Of a stretch of DNA of 64,000 nt, positions 46,554 to 59,663 are shown piece by piece (within the stretch, counting starts at the first letter, position 1; each line of letters begins with the position of its first letter). Position numbers and translations under genes: made by a program. A model generated the notes under the pieces. That model made no database searches. It was not told the DNA's origin and was given only the letters and a program-made list of their open reading frames with translations. Source of the stretch: Odiellus spinosus (lineage: Eukaryota; Arthropoda; Arachnida; Opiliones; Phalangiidae); assembly GCA_963920705.1 (NCBI GenBank), contig CAWUCO010000197.1, positions 159,317-223,316 of the forward strand. The letters run 5' to 3'.

Positions 46554-48985
46554 ATCCGTTGAAAAACAAGAAAAATATGGCCAATTCAAGAAATCATACA
46601 ATATCAAAATAGTCAAATTTCAGATTTTCAAAATTCGCTTTTTGAAATTAGATGTTTTTTGAATTGTCCATATTTTCCATGTTTTTCAACGGATTTTTGA
46701 AAACTCTTATTATTTAAACTGTCCATTAATTGCTCTTTCGAATGACTTTGGTTTTGTCTAAATTGCAAAATTGTGACAAATATAAAATTGGTTAAAATTA
46801 AGCAAAAACGCTTAAAAATCCAAGATTATTGGATTCAAATGGACTCAAAACTTTTGAATTTTAAGCGATTTAGACAAAATTAAGACCACTCGAAAGACCA
46901 AATTTTGGTCTATCTAATAAACAATAGTTTTCAAAAATCCGTTGAAAAACAAGAAAAATATGGCCAATTCAAGAAATCATACAATATCAAAATAGTCAAA
47001 TTTCAGATTTTCAAAATTCGCTTTTTGATATTAGATGTTTTTTGAATTGTCCATATTTTCCATGTTTTTCAACGGATTTTCCAAAACTCTTGTTTTTTAG
47101 ATAGACCAATATTTGCTCTTTCGAGTGGTCTTAATTTTGTCTAAATCGCTTAAAATTCAAAAGTTTTGTGTCCATTTGAATCCAATAATCTTGGATTTTT
47201 AAGCGTTTTTGCTTAATTTTAACCAATTTTATATTTGTCACAATTTTGCAATTTAGACAAAACCAAAATCATTCGAAAGAGCAATTAATGGACAGTCTAA
47301 ATAATAAGAGTTTTCAAAAATCCGTTGAAAAACAAGAAAAATATGGCCAATTCAAAAAACATCTAATATCAAAAAGCGAATTTTTAAAATCTGAAATTTG
47401 ACTATTTTGATATTGTATGATTTCTTGAATTGGCCATATTTTTCTTGTTTTTCAACGGATTTTTGAAAACTCTTATTATTTGTACTGTCCATTAATTGCT
47501 CTTTCGAATGACTTTGGTTTTGTCTAAATTGCAAAATTGTGACAAATATAAAATTGGTTAAAATTAAGCAAAAACGCTTAAAAATCCAAGATTATTGGAT
47601 TCAAATGGACACAAAACTTTTGAATTTTAAGCGATTTAGACAAAATTAAGACCACTCGAAAGACCAAATTTTGGTCTATCTAAAAAACAATAGTTTTGGA
47701 AAATCCGTTGAAAAACAAGAAAAATATGGCCAATTCAAGAAATCATACAATATCAAAATAGTTAAATTTCAGATTTTCAAAATTCGCTTTTTGATATTAG
47801 ATGTTTTTTGAATTGTCCATATTTTCCATGTTTTTCAACGGATTTTTGAAAACTCTTATTATTTAAACTGTCCATTAATTGCTCTTTCGAATGACTTTGG
47901 TTTTGTCTAAATTGCAAAATTGTGACAAATATAAAATTGGTTAAAATTAAGCAAAAACGCTTAAAAATCCAAGATTATTGGATTCAAATGGACTCAAAAC
48001 TTTTGAATTTTAAGCGATTTAGACAAAATTAAGACCACTCGAAAGACCAAATTTTGGTCTATCTAATAAACAATAGTTTTCAAAAATCCGTTGAAAAACA
48101 AGAAAAATATGGCCAATTCAAGAAATCATACAATATCAAAATAGTCAAATTTCAGATTTTCAAAATTCGCTTTTTGATATTAGATGTTTTTTGAATTGTC
48201 CATATTTTCCATGTTTTTCAACGGATTTTCCAATACTCTTGTTTTTTAGATAGACCAATATTTGCTCTTTCGAGTGGTCTTAATTTTGTCTAAATCGCTT
48301 AAAATTCAAAAGTTTTGTGTCCATTTGAATCCAATAATCTTGGATTTTTAAGCGTTTTTGCTTAATTTTAACCAATTTTATATTTGTCACAATTTTGCAA
48401 TTTAGACAAAACCAAAATCATTCGAAAGAGCAATTAATGGACAGTCTAAATAATAAGAGTTTTCAAAAATCCGTTGAAAAACAAGAAAAATATGGCCAAT
48501 TCAAAAAACATCTAATATCAAAAAGCGAATTTTTAAAATCTGAAATTTGACTATTTTGATATTGTATGATTTCTTGAATTGGCCATATTTTTCTTGTTTT
48601 TCAACGGATTTTTGAAAACTCTTATTATTTGTACTGTCCATTAATTGCTCTTTCGAATGACTTTGGTTTTGTCTAAATTGCAAAATTGTGACAAATATAA
48701 AATTGGTTAAAATTAAGCAAAAACGCTTAAAAATCCAAGATTATTGGATTCAAATGGACACAAAACTTTTGAATTTTAAGCGATTTAGACAAAATTAAGA
48801 CCACTCGAAAGACCAAATTTTGGTCTATCTAAAAAACAATAGTTTTGGAAAATCCGTTGAAAAACAAGAAAAATATGGCCAATTCAAGAAATCATACAAT
48901 ATCAAAATAGTCAAATTTCAGATTTTAAAAATTCGCTTTTTGATATTAGATGTTTTTTGAATTGTACATATTTTCCATGTTTTTC
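46554..48985. repeat. Tandem trimer duplication, period 1149 bp
   Basis: Copies near 46554-47702 and 47703-48851, running on to about 48985, share GGACTCAAAAC (46842 and 47991), CTAATAAACAATAG, CCAAAATCATTCG, and TATTTGTACTGTCC (47481 and 48630). Each copy carries the same set of reversals. The unit appears again near 61.3-62.7 kb. Confidence 0.86.
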
Positions 48986-50761
48986 AACGGATTTTCCAAA
49001 ACTCTTGTTTTTTAGATAGACCAATATTTGCTCTTTCGAGTGGTCTTAATTTTGTCTAAATCGCTTAAAAATCAAAAGTTTTGTGTCCATTTGAATCCAA
49101 TAATCTTGGATTTTTAAGCGTTTTTGCCTAATTTTAACCAATTTTATATTTGTCACAATTTTGCAATTTAGACAAAACCAAAGTCATTCGAAAGAGCAAT
49201 TAATGGACAGTCTAAATAATAAGAGTTTTCAAAAATCCGTTGAAAAACAAGAAAAATATGGCCAATTCAAAAAACATCTAATATCAAAAAGCGAATTTTT
49301 AAAATCTGAAATTTGACTATTTTGATATTGTATGATTTCTTGAATTGGCCATATTTTTCTTGTTTTTCAACGGATTTTTGAAAACTCTTATTATTTAGAC
49401 TGTCCATTAATTGCTCTTTCGAATGACTTTGGTTTTGTCTAAATTGGAAAATTGTGACAAATATAAAATTGGTTAAAATTAAGCAAAAACGCTTAAAAAT
49501 CCAAGATTATTGGATTCAAATGGACACAAAACTTTTGAATTTTAAGCGATTTAGACAAAATTAAGACCACTCGAAAGACCAAATTATGGTCTATCTAAAA
49601 AACAATAGTTTTGGAAAATCCGTTGAAAAACAAGAAAAATATGGCCAATTCAAGAAATCATACAATATCAAAATAGTTAAATTTCAGATTTTCAAAATTC
49701 GCTTTTTGATATTAGATGTTTTTTGAATTGTCCATATTTTCCATGTTTTTCAACGGATTTTTGAAAACTCTTATTATTTAAACTGTCCATTAATTGCTCT
49801 TTCGAATGACTTTGGTTTTGTCTAAATTGCAAAATTGTGACAAATATAAAATTGGTTAAAATTAAGCAAAAACGCTTAAAAATCCAAGATTATTGGATTC
49901 AAATGGACACAAAACTTTTGATTTTTAAGCGATTTAGACAATATTAAGACCACTCGAAAGAGCAAATATTGGTCTATCTAAAAAACAAGAGTTTTGGAAA
50001 ATCCGTTGAAAAACAGAAAATATGGACAATTCAAAAAACATCTAATATCAAAAAGCGAATTTTGAAAATCTGAAATTTGACTATTTTGATATTGTATGAT
50101 TTCTTGAATTGGACATATTTTTCTTGTTTTTCAACGGATTTTCCAAAACTATTGTTTTTTAGATAGACCAAAATATGGTCTTTCGAGTGGTCTTAATTTT
50201 GTCTAAATCGCTTAAAATTCAAAAGTTTTGTGTCCATTTGAATCCAATAATCTTGGATTTTTAAGCGTTTTTGCTTAATTTTAACCAATTTTATATTTGT
50301 CACAATTTTGCAATTTAGACAAAACCAAAGTCATTCGAAAGAGCAATTAATGGACAGTCTAAATAATAAGAGTTTTCAAAAATCTGTTGAAAAACAAGAA
50401 AAATATGGCCAATTCAAGAAATCATACAATATCAAAATAGTCAAATTTCAGATTTTAAAAATTCGCTTTTTGATATTAGATGTTTTTTGAATTGGACATA
50501 TTTTTCTTGTTTTTCAACGGATTTTTGAAAACTCTTATTATTTAGACTGTCCATTAATTGCTCTTTCGAATGACTTTGGTTTTGTCTAAATTGCAAAATT
50601 GTGACAAATATAAAATTGGTTAAAATTAAGCAAAAACGCTTAAAAATCCAAGATTATTGGATTCAAATGGACACAAAACTTTTGAATTTTAAGAGATTTA
50701 GACAAAATTAAGACCACTCGAAAGACCAAATTTTGGTCTATCTAAAAAAATATAGTTTTGG
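48986..50761. repeat. Satellite block before the large palindrome
   Basis: F to about 49275, R to about 50135 with dyad A flipped near 49620-49760, F to about 50490, then R. Rare forms include TTGGAAAATTGTG (about 49446, also near 59003 and 61306), AAAAACAGAAAATATGG (short by 3 bp, near 50015) and GGACATATTTTTC (about 50112 and 50495). Mirror similarity to the far side of the palindrome continues here but with many mismatches. Confidence 0.72.
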
Positions 50762-53700
50762 AAAATCCGTTGAAAAACAAGAAAAATATGGCCAATTCAA
50801 GAAATCATAGAATATCAAAATAGTCAAATTTCAGATTTTCAAAATTCGCTTTTGATATTAGATGTTTTTTGAATTGGCCATATTTTTCTTGTTTTTCAAC
50901 GGATTTTTGAAAACTCTTATTATTTAGACTGTCCATTAATTGCTCTTTCGAATGACTTTCGTTTTGTCTAAATTGCAAAATTGTGACAAATATAAAATTG
51001 GTTAAAATTAAGCAAAAACGCTTAAAAATCCAAGATTATTGGATTCAAATGGACACAAAACTTTTGAATTTTAAGCGATTTAGACAAAATTAAGACCACT
51101 CGAAAGAGCAAATATTGGTCTATCTAAAAAACAAGAGTTTTGGAAAATCCGTTGAAAAACATGGAAAATATGGACAATTCAAAAAACATCTAATATCAAA
51201 AAGCGAATTTTGAAAATCTGAAATTTGACTATTTTGATATTCTATGATTTCTTGAATTGGCCATATTTTTCTTGTTTTTCAACGGATTTTTGAAAACTCT
51301 TGTTTTTTAGATAGACCAATATTTGCTCTTTCGAGTGGTCTTAATTTTGTCTAAATCGCTTAAAATTCAAAAGTTTTGTGTCCATTTGAATCCAATAATC
51401 TTGGATTTTTAAGCGTTTTTGCTTAATGTTAACCAATTTTATATTTGTCACAATTTTGCAATTTAGACAAAACCAAAGTCATTCGAAAGAGCAATTAATG
51501 GACAGTCTAAATAATAAGAGTTTTCAAAAATCCGTTGAAAAACAAGAAAAATATGGCCAATTCAAGAAATCATACAATATCAAAATAGTCAAATTTCAGA
51601 TTTTAAAAATTCGCTTTTTGATATTAGATGTTTTTTGAATTGGCCATATTTTTCTTGTTTTTCAACGGATTTTTGAAAACTCTTATTATTTAGACTGTCC
51701 ATTAATTGCTCTTTCGAATGACTTTGGTTTTGTCTAAATTGCAAAATTGTGACAAATATAAAATTGGTTAAAATTAAGCAAAAACGCTTAAAAATCCAAG
51801 ATTATTGGATTCAAATGGACACAAAACTTTTGATTTTTAAGCGATTTAGACAAAATTAAGACCACTCGAAAGAGCAAATATTGGTCTATCTAAAAAACAA
51901 GAGTTTTGGAAAATCCGTTGAAAAACATTGAAAATATGGACAATTCAAAAAACATCTAATATCAAAAGCGAATTTTGAAAATCTGAAATTTGACTATTTT
52001 GATATTGTATGATTTCTTGAATTGGCCATATTTTTCTTGTTTTTCAACGGATTTTCCAAAACTATATTTTTTTAGATAGACCAAAATTTGGTCTTTCGAG
52101 TGGACTTAATTTTGTCTAAATCGCTTAAAATTCAAAAGTTTTGTGTCCATTTGAATCCAATAATCTTGGATTTTTAAGCGTTTTTGCTTAATTTTAACCA
52201 ATTTTATATTTGTCACAATTTTGCAATTTAGACAAAGCCAAAGTCATTCGAAAGAGCAATTAATGGACAGTCTAAATAATAAGAGTTTTCGAAAATCCGT
52301 TGAAAAACAAGAAAAATATGGCCAATTCAAAAAACATCTAATATCAAAAAGCGAATTTTTAAAATCTGAAATTTGACTATTTTGATATTGAATGATTTCT
52401 TGAATTGGCCATATTTTTCTTGTTTTTCAACGGATTTTTGAAAACTCTTATTATTAAGACTGTCCATTAATTGCTCTTTCGAATGACTTTGGTTTTGTCT
52501 AAATTGCAAAATTGTGACAAATATAAAATTGGTTAAAATTAAGCAAAAACGCTTAAAAATCCAAGATTATTGGATTCAAATGGACACAAAACTTTTGAAT
52601 TTTAAGCGATTTAGACAAAATTAAGACCACTCGAAAGACCAAATTTTGGTCTATCTAAAAAACAATAGTTTTCAAAAATCCGTTGAAAAACAAGAAAAAT
52701 ATGGCCAATTCAAGAAATCATAGAATATCAAAATAGTCAAATTTCAGATTTTCAAAATTCGCTTTTGATATTAGATGTTTTTTGAATTGGCCATATTTTT
52801 CTTGTTTTTCAACGGATTTTTGAAAACTCTTATTATTTAGACTGTCCATTAATTGCTCTTTCGAATGACTTTGGTTTTGTCTAAATTGCAAAATTGTGAC
52901 AAATATAAAATTGGTTAACATTAAGCAAAAACGCTTAAAAATCCAAGATTATTGGATTCAAATGGACACAAAACTTTTGAATTTTAAGCGATTTAGACAA
53001 AATTAAGACCACTCGAAAGAGCAAATATTGGTCTATCTAAAAAACAAGAGTTTTCAAAAATCCGTTGAAAAACAAGAAAAATATGGCCAATTCAAGAAAT
53101 CATAGAATATCAAAATAGTCAAATTTCAGATTTTCAAAATTCGCTTTTTGATATTAGATGTTTTTTGAATTGTCCATATTTTCCATGTTTTTCAACGGAT
53201 TTTCCAAAACTCTTGTTTTTTAGATAGACCAATATTTGCTCTTTCGAGTGGTCTTAATTTTGTCTAAATCGCTTAAAATTCAAAAGTTTTGTGTCCATTT
53301 GAATCCAATAATCTTGGATTTTTAAGCGTTTTTGCTTAATTTTAACCAATTTTATATTTGTCACAATTTTGCAATTTAGACAAAACGAAAGTCATTCGAA
53401 AGAGCAATTAATGGACAGTCTAAATAATAAGAGTTTTCAAAAATCCGTTGAAAAACAAGAAAAATATGGCCAATTCAAAAAACATCTAATATCAAAAGCG
53501 AATTTTGAAAATCTGAAATTTGACTATTTTGATATTCTATGATTTCTTGAATTGGCCATATTTTTCTTGTTTTTCAACGGATTTTTGAAAACTATTGTTT
53601 TTTAGATAGACCAAAATTTGGTCTTTCGAGTGGTCTTAATTTTGTCTAAATCGCTTAAAATTCAAAAGTTTTGTGTCCATTTGAATCCAATAATCTTGGA

Positions 53701-54254
53701 TTTTTAAGCGTTTTTGCTTAATTTTAACCAATTTTATATTTGTCACAATTTTGCAATTTAGACAAAACCAAAGTCATTCGAAAGAGCAATTAATGAACAG
53801 TTTAAATAATAAGAGTTTTCAAAAATCCGTTGAAAAACATGGAAAATATGGACAATTCAAAAAACATCTAATATCAAAAAGCGAATTTTGAAAATCTGAA
53901 ATTTGACTATTTTGATATTGTATGATTTCTTGAATTGGCCATATTTTTCTTGTTTTTCAACGGATTTTCCAAAACTATTGTTTTTTAGATAGACCAAAAT
54001 TTGGTCTTTCAAGTGGTCTTAATTTTGTCTAAATCGCTTAAAATTCAAAAGTTTTGTGTCCATTTGAATCCAATTTTCTTGGATTTTTAAGCGTTTTTGC
54101 TTAATTTTAACCAATTTTATATTTGTCACAATTTTGCAATTTAGACAAAACCAAAGTCATTCGAAAGAGCAATTAATTGACAGTCTTAATAATAAGAGTT
54201 TTCAAAAATCCGTTGAAAAACAAGAAAAATATGGCCAATTCAAGAAATCATACA
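50762..54254. repeat. Left arm (3493 bp) of the large palindrome
   Basis: Position p pairs with 109315-p. Exact mirror tracers include GACTTTCGTTTTG (50960) with CAAAACGAAAGTC (58355), and ACAAAACGAAAG (53387) with CTTTCGTTTTGT (55928). Further pairs: AACATTGAAAATATGG, AACTATATTTTTTTAG, GTGGACTTAATT, GACAAAGCCAAAG, TTTTCGAAAATCC, GATATTGAATG, ATTATTAAGACTG, TTAACATTAAGC, AATGAACAG, TTTCAAGTGG, CCAATTTTCTTGG and ATTGACAGTCTTAA, each with its complement on the other side. Confidence 0.95.
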
Positions 54255-55060
54255 TAATAGTCAAATTTCAGATTTTAAAAATTCGCTTTTTGATATTAGA
54301 TGTTTTTTGAATTGGCCATATTTTTCTTGTTTTTCAACGGATTTTTGAAAACTCTTATTATTTTGACTGTCCATTAATTGCTCTTTCGAATGACTTTGGT
54401 TTTGTCTAAATTGCAAAATTGTGACAAATATAAAATTGGTTAAAATTAAGCAAAAACGCTTAAAAATCCAAGATTATTGGATTCAAATGGACACAAAACT
54501 TTTGATTTTTAAGCGATTTAGACAAAATTAAGACCACTCGAAAGAGCAAATATTGGTCTATCTAAAAAACAAGAGTTTTGGAAAATCCGTTGAAAAACAT
54601 TGAAAATATGGACAATTCAAAAAACATCTAATATCAAAAGCGAATTTTGAAAATCTGAAATTTGACTATTTTGATATTGTATGATTTCTTGAATTGGCCA
54701 TATTTTTCTTGTTTTTCAACGGATTTTCCAAAACTATATTTTTTTAGATAGACCAAAATTTGGTCTTTCGAGTGGTCTTAATTTTGTCTAAATCGCTTAA
54801 AATTCAAAAGTTTTGTGTCCATTTGAATCCAATAATCTTGGATTTTTAAGCGTTTTTGCTTAATTTTAACCAATTTTATATTTGTCACAATTTTGCAATT
54901 TAGACAAAACCAAAGTCATTCGAAAGAGCAATTAATGGACAGTCTAAATAATAAGAGTTTTCGAAAATCCGTTGAAAAACAAGAAAAATATGGCCAATTC
55001 AAAAAACATCTAATATCAAAAAGCGAATTTTTAAAATCTGAAATTTGACTATTTTGATAT
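54255..55060. repeat. Centre (806 bp) of the large palindrome
   Basis: The left side has lost 6 bp (CATACATAATAG for CATACAATATCAAAATAG), which breaks the exact mirror. The rest still pairs imperfectly up to a dyad A near 54654, with differences such as TTTTGACTG versus TTTAGACTG and GAGCAAATATTGG versus GACCAAATTTTGG. The same 6-bp deletion recurs near 63813. Much of the centre, with its right flank to about 55180, resembles 51.9-52.5 kb in direct orientation. Confidence 0.85.
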
Positions 55061-58000
55061 TGTATGATTTCTTGAATTGGCCATATTTTTCTTGTTTTTC
55101 AACGGATTTTTGAAAACTCTTATTATTAAGACTGTCAATTAATTGCTCTTTCGAATGACTTTGGTTTTGTCTAAATTGCAAAATTGTGACAAATATAAAA
55201 TTGGTTAAAATTAAGCAAAAACGCTTAAAAATCCAAGAAAATTGGATTCAAATGGACACAAAACTTTTGAATTTTAAGCGATTTAGACAAAATTAAGACC
55301 ACTTGAAAGACCAAATTTTGGTCTATCTAAAAAACAATAGTTTTGGAAAATCCGTTGAAAAACAAGAAAAATATGGCCAATTCAAGAAATCATACAATAT
55401 CAAAATAGTCAAATTTCAGATTTTCAAAATTCGCTTTTTGATATTAGATGTTTTTTGAATTGTCCATATTTTCCATGTTTTTCAACGGATTTTTGAAAAC
55501 TCTTATTATTTAAACTGTTCATTAATTGCTCTTTCGAATGACTTTGGTTTTGTCTAAATTGCAAAATTGTGACAAATATAAAATTGGTTAAAATTAAGCA
55601 AAAACGCTTAAAAATCCAAGATTATTGGATTCAAATGGACACAAAACTTTTGAATTTTAAGCGATTTAGACAAAATTAAGACCACTCGAAAGACCAAATT
55701 TTGGTCTATCTAAAAAACAATAGTTTTCAAAAATCCGTTGAAAAACAAGAAAAATATGGCCAATTCAAGAAATCATAGAATATCAAAATAGTCAAATTTC
55801 AGATTTTCAAAATTCGCTTTTGATATTAGATGTTTTTTGAATTGGCCATATTTTTCTTGTTTTTCAACGGATTTTTGAAAACTCTTATTATTTAGACTGT
55901 CCATTAATTGCTCTTTCGAATGACTTTCGTTTTGTCTAAATTGCAAAATTGTGACAAATATAAAATTGGTTAAAATTAAGCAAAAACGCTTAAAAATCCA
56001 AGATTATTGGATTCAAATGGACACAAAACTTTTGAATTTTAAGCGATTTAGACAAAATTAAGACCACTCGAAAGAGCAAATATTGGTCTATCTAAAAAAC
56101 AAGAGTTTTGGAAAATCCGTTGAAAAACATGGAAAATATGGACAATTCAAAAAACATCTAATATCAAAAAGCGAATTTTGAAAATCTGAAATTTGACTAT
56201 TTTGATATTCTATGATTTCTTGAATTGGCCATATTTTTCTTGTTTTTCAACGGATTTTTGAAAACTCTTGTTTTTTAGATAGACCAATATTTGCTCTTTC
56301 GAGTGGTCTTAATTTTGTCTAAATCGCTTAAAATTCAAAAGTTTTGTGTCCATTTGAATCCAATAATCTTGGATTTTTAAGCGTTTTTGCTTAATGTTAA
56401 CCAATTTTATATTTGTCACAATTTTGCAATTTAGACAAAACCAAAGTCATTCGAAAGAGCAATTAATGGACAGTCTAAATAATAAGAGTTTTCAAAAATC
56501 CGTTGAAAAACAAGAAAAATATGGCCAATTCAAAAAACATCTAATATCAAAAGCGAATTTTGAAAATCTGAAATTTGACTATTTTGATATTCTATGATTT
56601 CTTGAATTGGCCATATTTTTCTTGTTTTTCAACGGATTTTTGAAAACTATTGTTTTTTAGATAGACCAAAATTTGGTCTTTCGAGTGGTCTTAATTTTGT
56701 CTAAATCGCTTAAAATTCAAAAGTTTTGTGTCCATTTGAATCCAATAATCTTGGATTTTTAAGCGTTTTTGCTTAATTTTAACCAATTTTATATTTGTCA
56801 CAATTTTGCAATTTAGACAAAACCAAAGTCATTCGAAAGAGCAATTAATGGACAGTCTTAATAATAAGAGTTTTCAAAAATCCGTTGAAAAACAAGAAAA
56901 ATATGGCCAATTCAAGAAATCATTCAATATCAAAATAGTCAAATTTCAGATTTTAAAAATTCGCTTTTTGATATTAGATGTTTTTTGAATTGGCCATATT
57001 TTTCTTGTTTTTCAACGGATTTTCGAAAACTCTTATTATTTAGACTGTCCATTAATTGCTCTTTCGAATGACTTTGGCTTTGTCTAAATTGCAAAATTGT
57101 GACAAATATAAAATTGGTTAAAATTAAGCAAAAACGCTTAAAAATCCAAGATTATTGGATTCAAATGGACACAAAACTTTTGAATTTTAAGCGATTTAGA
57201 CAAAATTAAGTCCACTCGAAAGACCAAATTTTGGTCTATCTAAAAAAATATAGTTTTGGAAAATCCGTTGAAAAACAAGAAAAATATGGCCAATTCAAGA
57301 AATCATACAATATCAAAATAGTCAAATTTCAGATTTTCAAAATTCGCTTTTGATATTAGATGTTTTTTGAATTGTCCATATTTTCAATGTTTTTCAACGG
57401 ATTTTCCAAAACTCTTGTTTTTTAGATAGACCAATATTTGCTCTTTCGAGTGGTCTTAATTTTGTCTAAATCGCTTAAAAATCAAAAGTTTTGTGTCCAT
57501 TTGAATCCAATAATCTTGGATTTTTAAGCGTTTTTGCTTAATTTTAACCAATTTTATATTTGTCACAATTTTGCAATTTAGACAAAACCAAAGTCATTCG
57601 AAAGAGCAATTAATGGACAGTCTAAATAATAAGAGTTTTCAAAAATCCGTTGAAAAACAAGAAAAATATGGCCAATTCAAAAAACATCTAATATCAAAAA
57701 GCGAATTTTTAAAATCTGAAATTTGACTATTTTGATATTGTATGATTTCTTGAATTGGCCATATTTTTCTTGATTTTCAACGGATTTTTGAAAACTCTTA
57801 TTATTTAGACTGTCCATTAATTGCTCTTTCGAATGACTTTGGTTTTGTCTAAATTGCAAAATTGTGACAAATATAAAATTGGTTAACATTAAGCAAAAAC
57901 GCTTAAAAATCCAAGATTATTGGATTCAAATGGACACAAAACTTTTGAATTTTAAGCGATTTAGACAAAATTAAGACCACTCGAAAGAGCAAATATTGGT

Positions 58001-58553
58001 CTATCTAAAAAACAAGAGTTTTCAAAAATCCGTTGAAAAACAAGAAAAATATGGCCAATTCAAGAAATCATAGAATATCAAAATAGTCAAATTTCAGATT
58101 TTCAAAATTCGCTTTTTGATATTAGATGTTTTTTGAATTGTCCATATTTTCCATGTTTTTCAACGGATTTTCCAAAACTCTTGTTTTTTAGATAGACCAA
58201 TATTTGCTCTTTCGAGTGGTCTTAATTTTGTCTAAATCGCTTAAAATTCAAAAGTTTTGTGTCCATTTGAATCCAATAATCTTGGATTTTTAAGCGTTTT
58301 TGCTTAATTTTAACCAATTTTATATTTGTCACAATTTTGCAATTTAGACAAAACGAAAGTCATTCGAAAGAGCAATTAATGGACAGTCTAAATAATAAGA
58401 GTTTTCAAAAATCCGTTGAAAAACAAGAAAAATATGGCCAATTCAAAAAACATCTAATATCAAAAGCGAATTTTGAAAATCTGAAATTTGACTATTTTGA
58501 TATTCTATGATTTCTTGAATTGGCCATATTTTTCTTGTTTTTCAACGGATTTT
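55061..58553. repeat. Right arm (3493 bp) of the large palindrome
   Basis: Reverse complement of 50762-54254. I found one clear difference in the stretches compared (CTTGATTTTCAACGG near 57773, where the mirror has the usual GAAAAACAAG). The arms are far more alike than neighbouring monomers are to each other, so the copy event was recent or the arms are kept alike by gene conversion. Confidence 0.95.
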
Positions 58554-59663
58554 TGAAAACTATTGTTTTTTAGATAGACCAAAATTTGGTCTTTCGAGTG
58601 GTCTTAATTTTGTCTAAATCGCTTAAAATTCAAAAGTTTTGTGTCCATTTGAATCCAATAATCTTGGATTTTTAAGCGTTTTTGCTTAATTTTAACCAAT
58701 TTTATATTTGTCACAATTTTGCAATTTAGACAAAACCAAAGTCATTCGAAAGAGCAATTAATGAACAGTTTAAATAATAAGAGTTTTCGAAAATCCGTTG
58801 AAAAACAAGAAAAATATGGCCAATTCAAAAAACATCTAATATCAAAAAGCGAATTTTTAAAATCTGAAATTTGACTATTTTGATATTGTATGATTTCTTG
58901 AATTGGCCATATTTTTCTTGTTTTTCAACGGATTTTTGAAAACTCTTATTATTTAGACTGTGCATTAATTGCTCTTTCGAATGACTTTGGTTTTGTCTAA
59001 ATTGGAAAATTGTGACAAATATAAAATTGGTTAAAATTAAGCAAAAACGCTTAAAAATCCAAGATTATTGGATTCAAATGGACACAAAACTTTTGAATTT
59101 TAAGCGATTTAGACAAAATTAAGACCACTCGAAAGACCAAATTTTGGTCTATCTAAAAAACAATAGTTTTGGAAAATCCGTTGAAAAACAAGAAAAATAT
59201 GGCCAATTCAAGAAATCATACAATATCAAAATAGTCAAATTTCAGATTTTCAAAATTCGCTTTTTGATATTAGATGTTTTTTGAATTGTCCATATTTTCC
59301 ATGTTTTTCAACGGATTTTTGAAAAATCTTATTATTTAAACTGTCCATTAATTGCTCTTTCGAATGACTTTGGTTTTGTCTAAATTGCAAAATTGTGACA
59401 AATATAAAATTGGTTAAAATTAAGCAAAAACGCTTAAAAATCCAAGATTATTGGATTCAAATGGACACAAAACTTTTGGTTTTTAAGCGATTTAGACAAT
59501 ATTAAGACCACTCGAAAGAGCAAATATTGGTCTATCTAAAAAACAAGAGTTTTGGAAAATCCGTTGAAAAACAAGAAAAATATGGCCAATTCAAGAAATC
59601 ATACAATATCAAAATAGTCAAATTTCAGATTTTAAAAATTCGCCTTTTGATATTAGATGTTTT

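Noticed and set aside
51426-51638. Longer 67- and 70-codon versions with an ATG (51426, 52718, 56394, 57677)
   Set aside because: The ATG comes from one change, TTAATGTTAACC for TTAATTTTAACC. All four are mirror or direct copies inside the large palindrome, so they represent one variant and not four selected genes.
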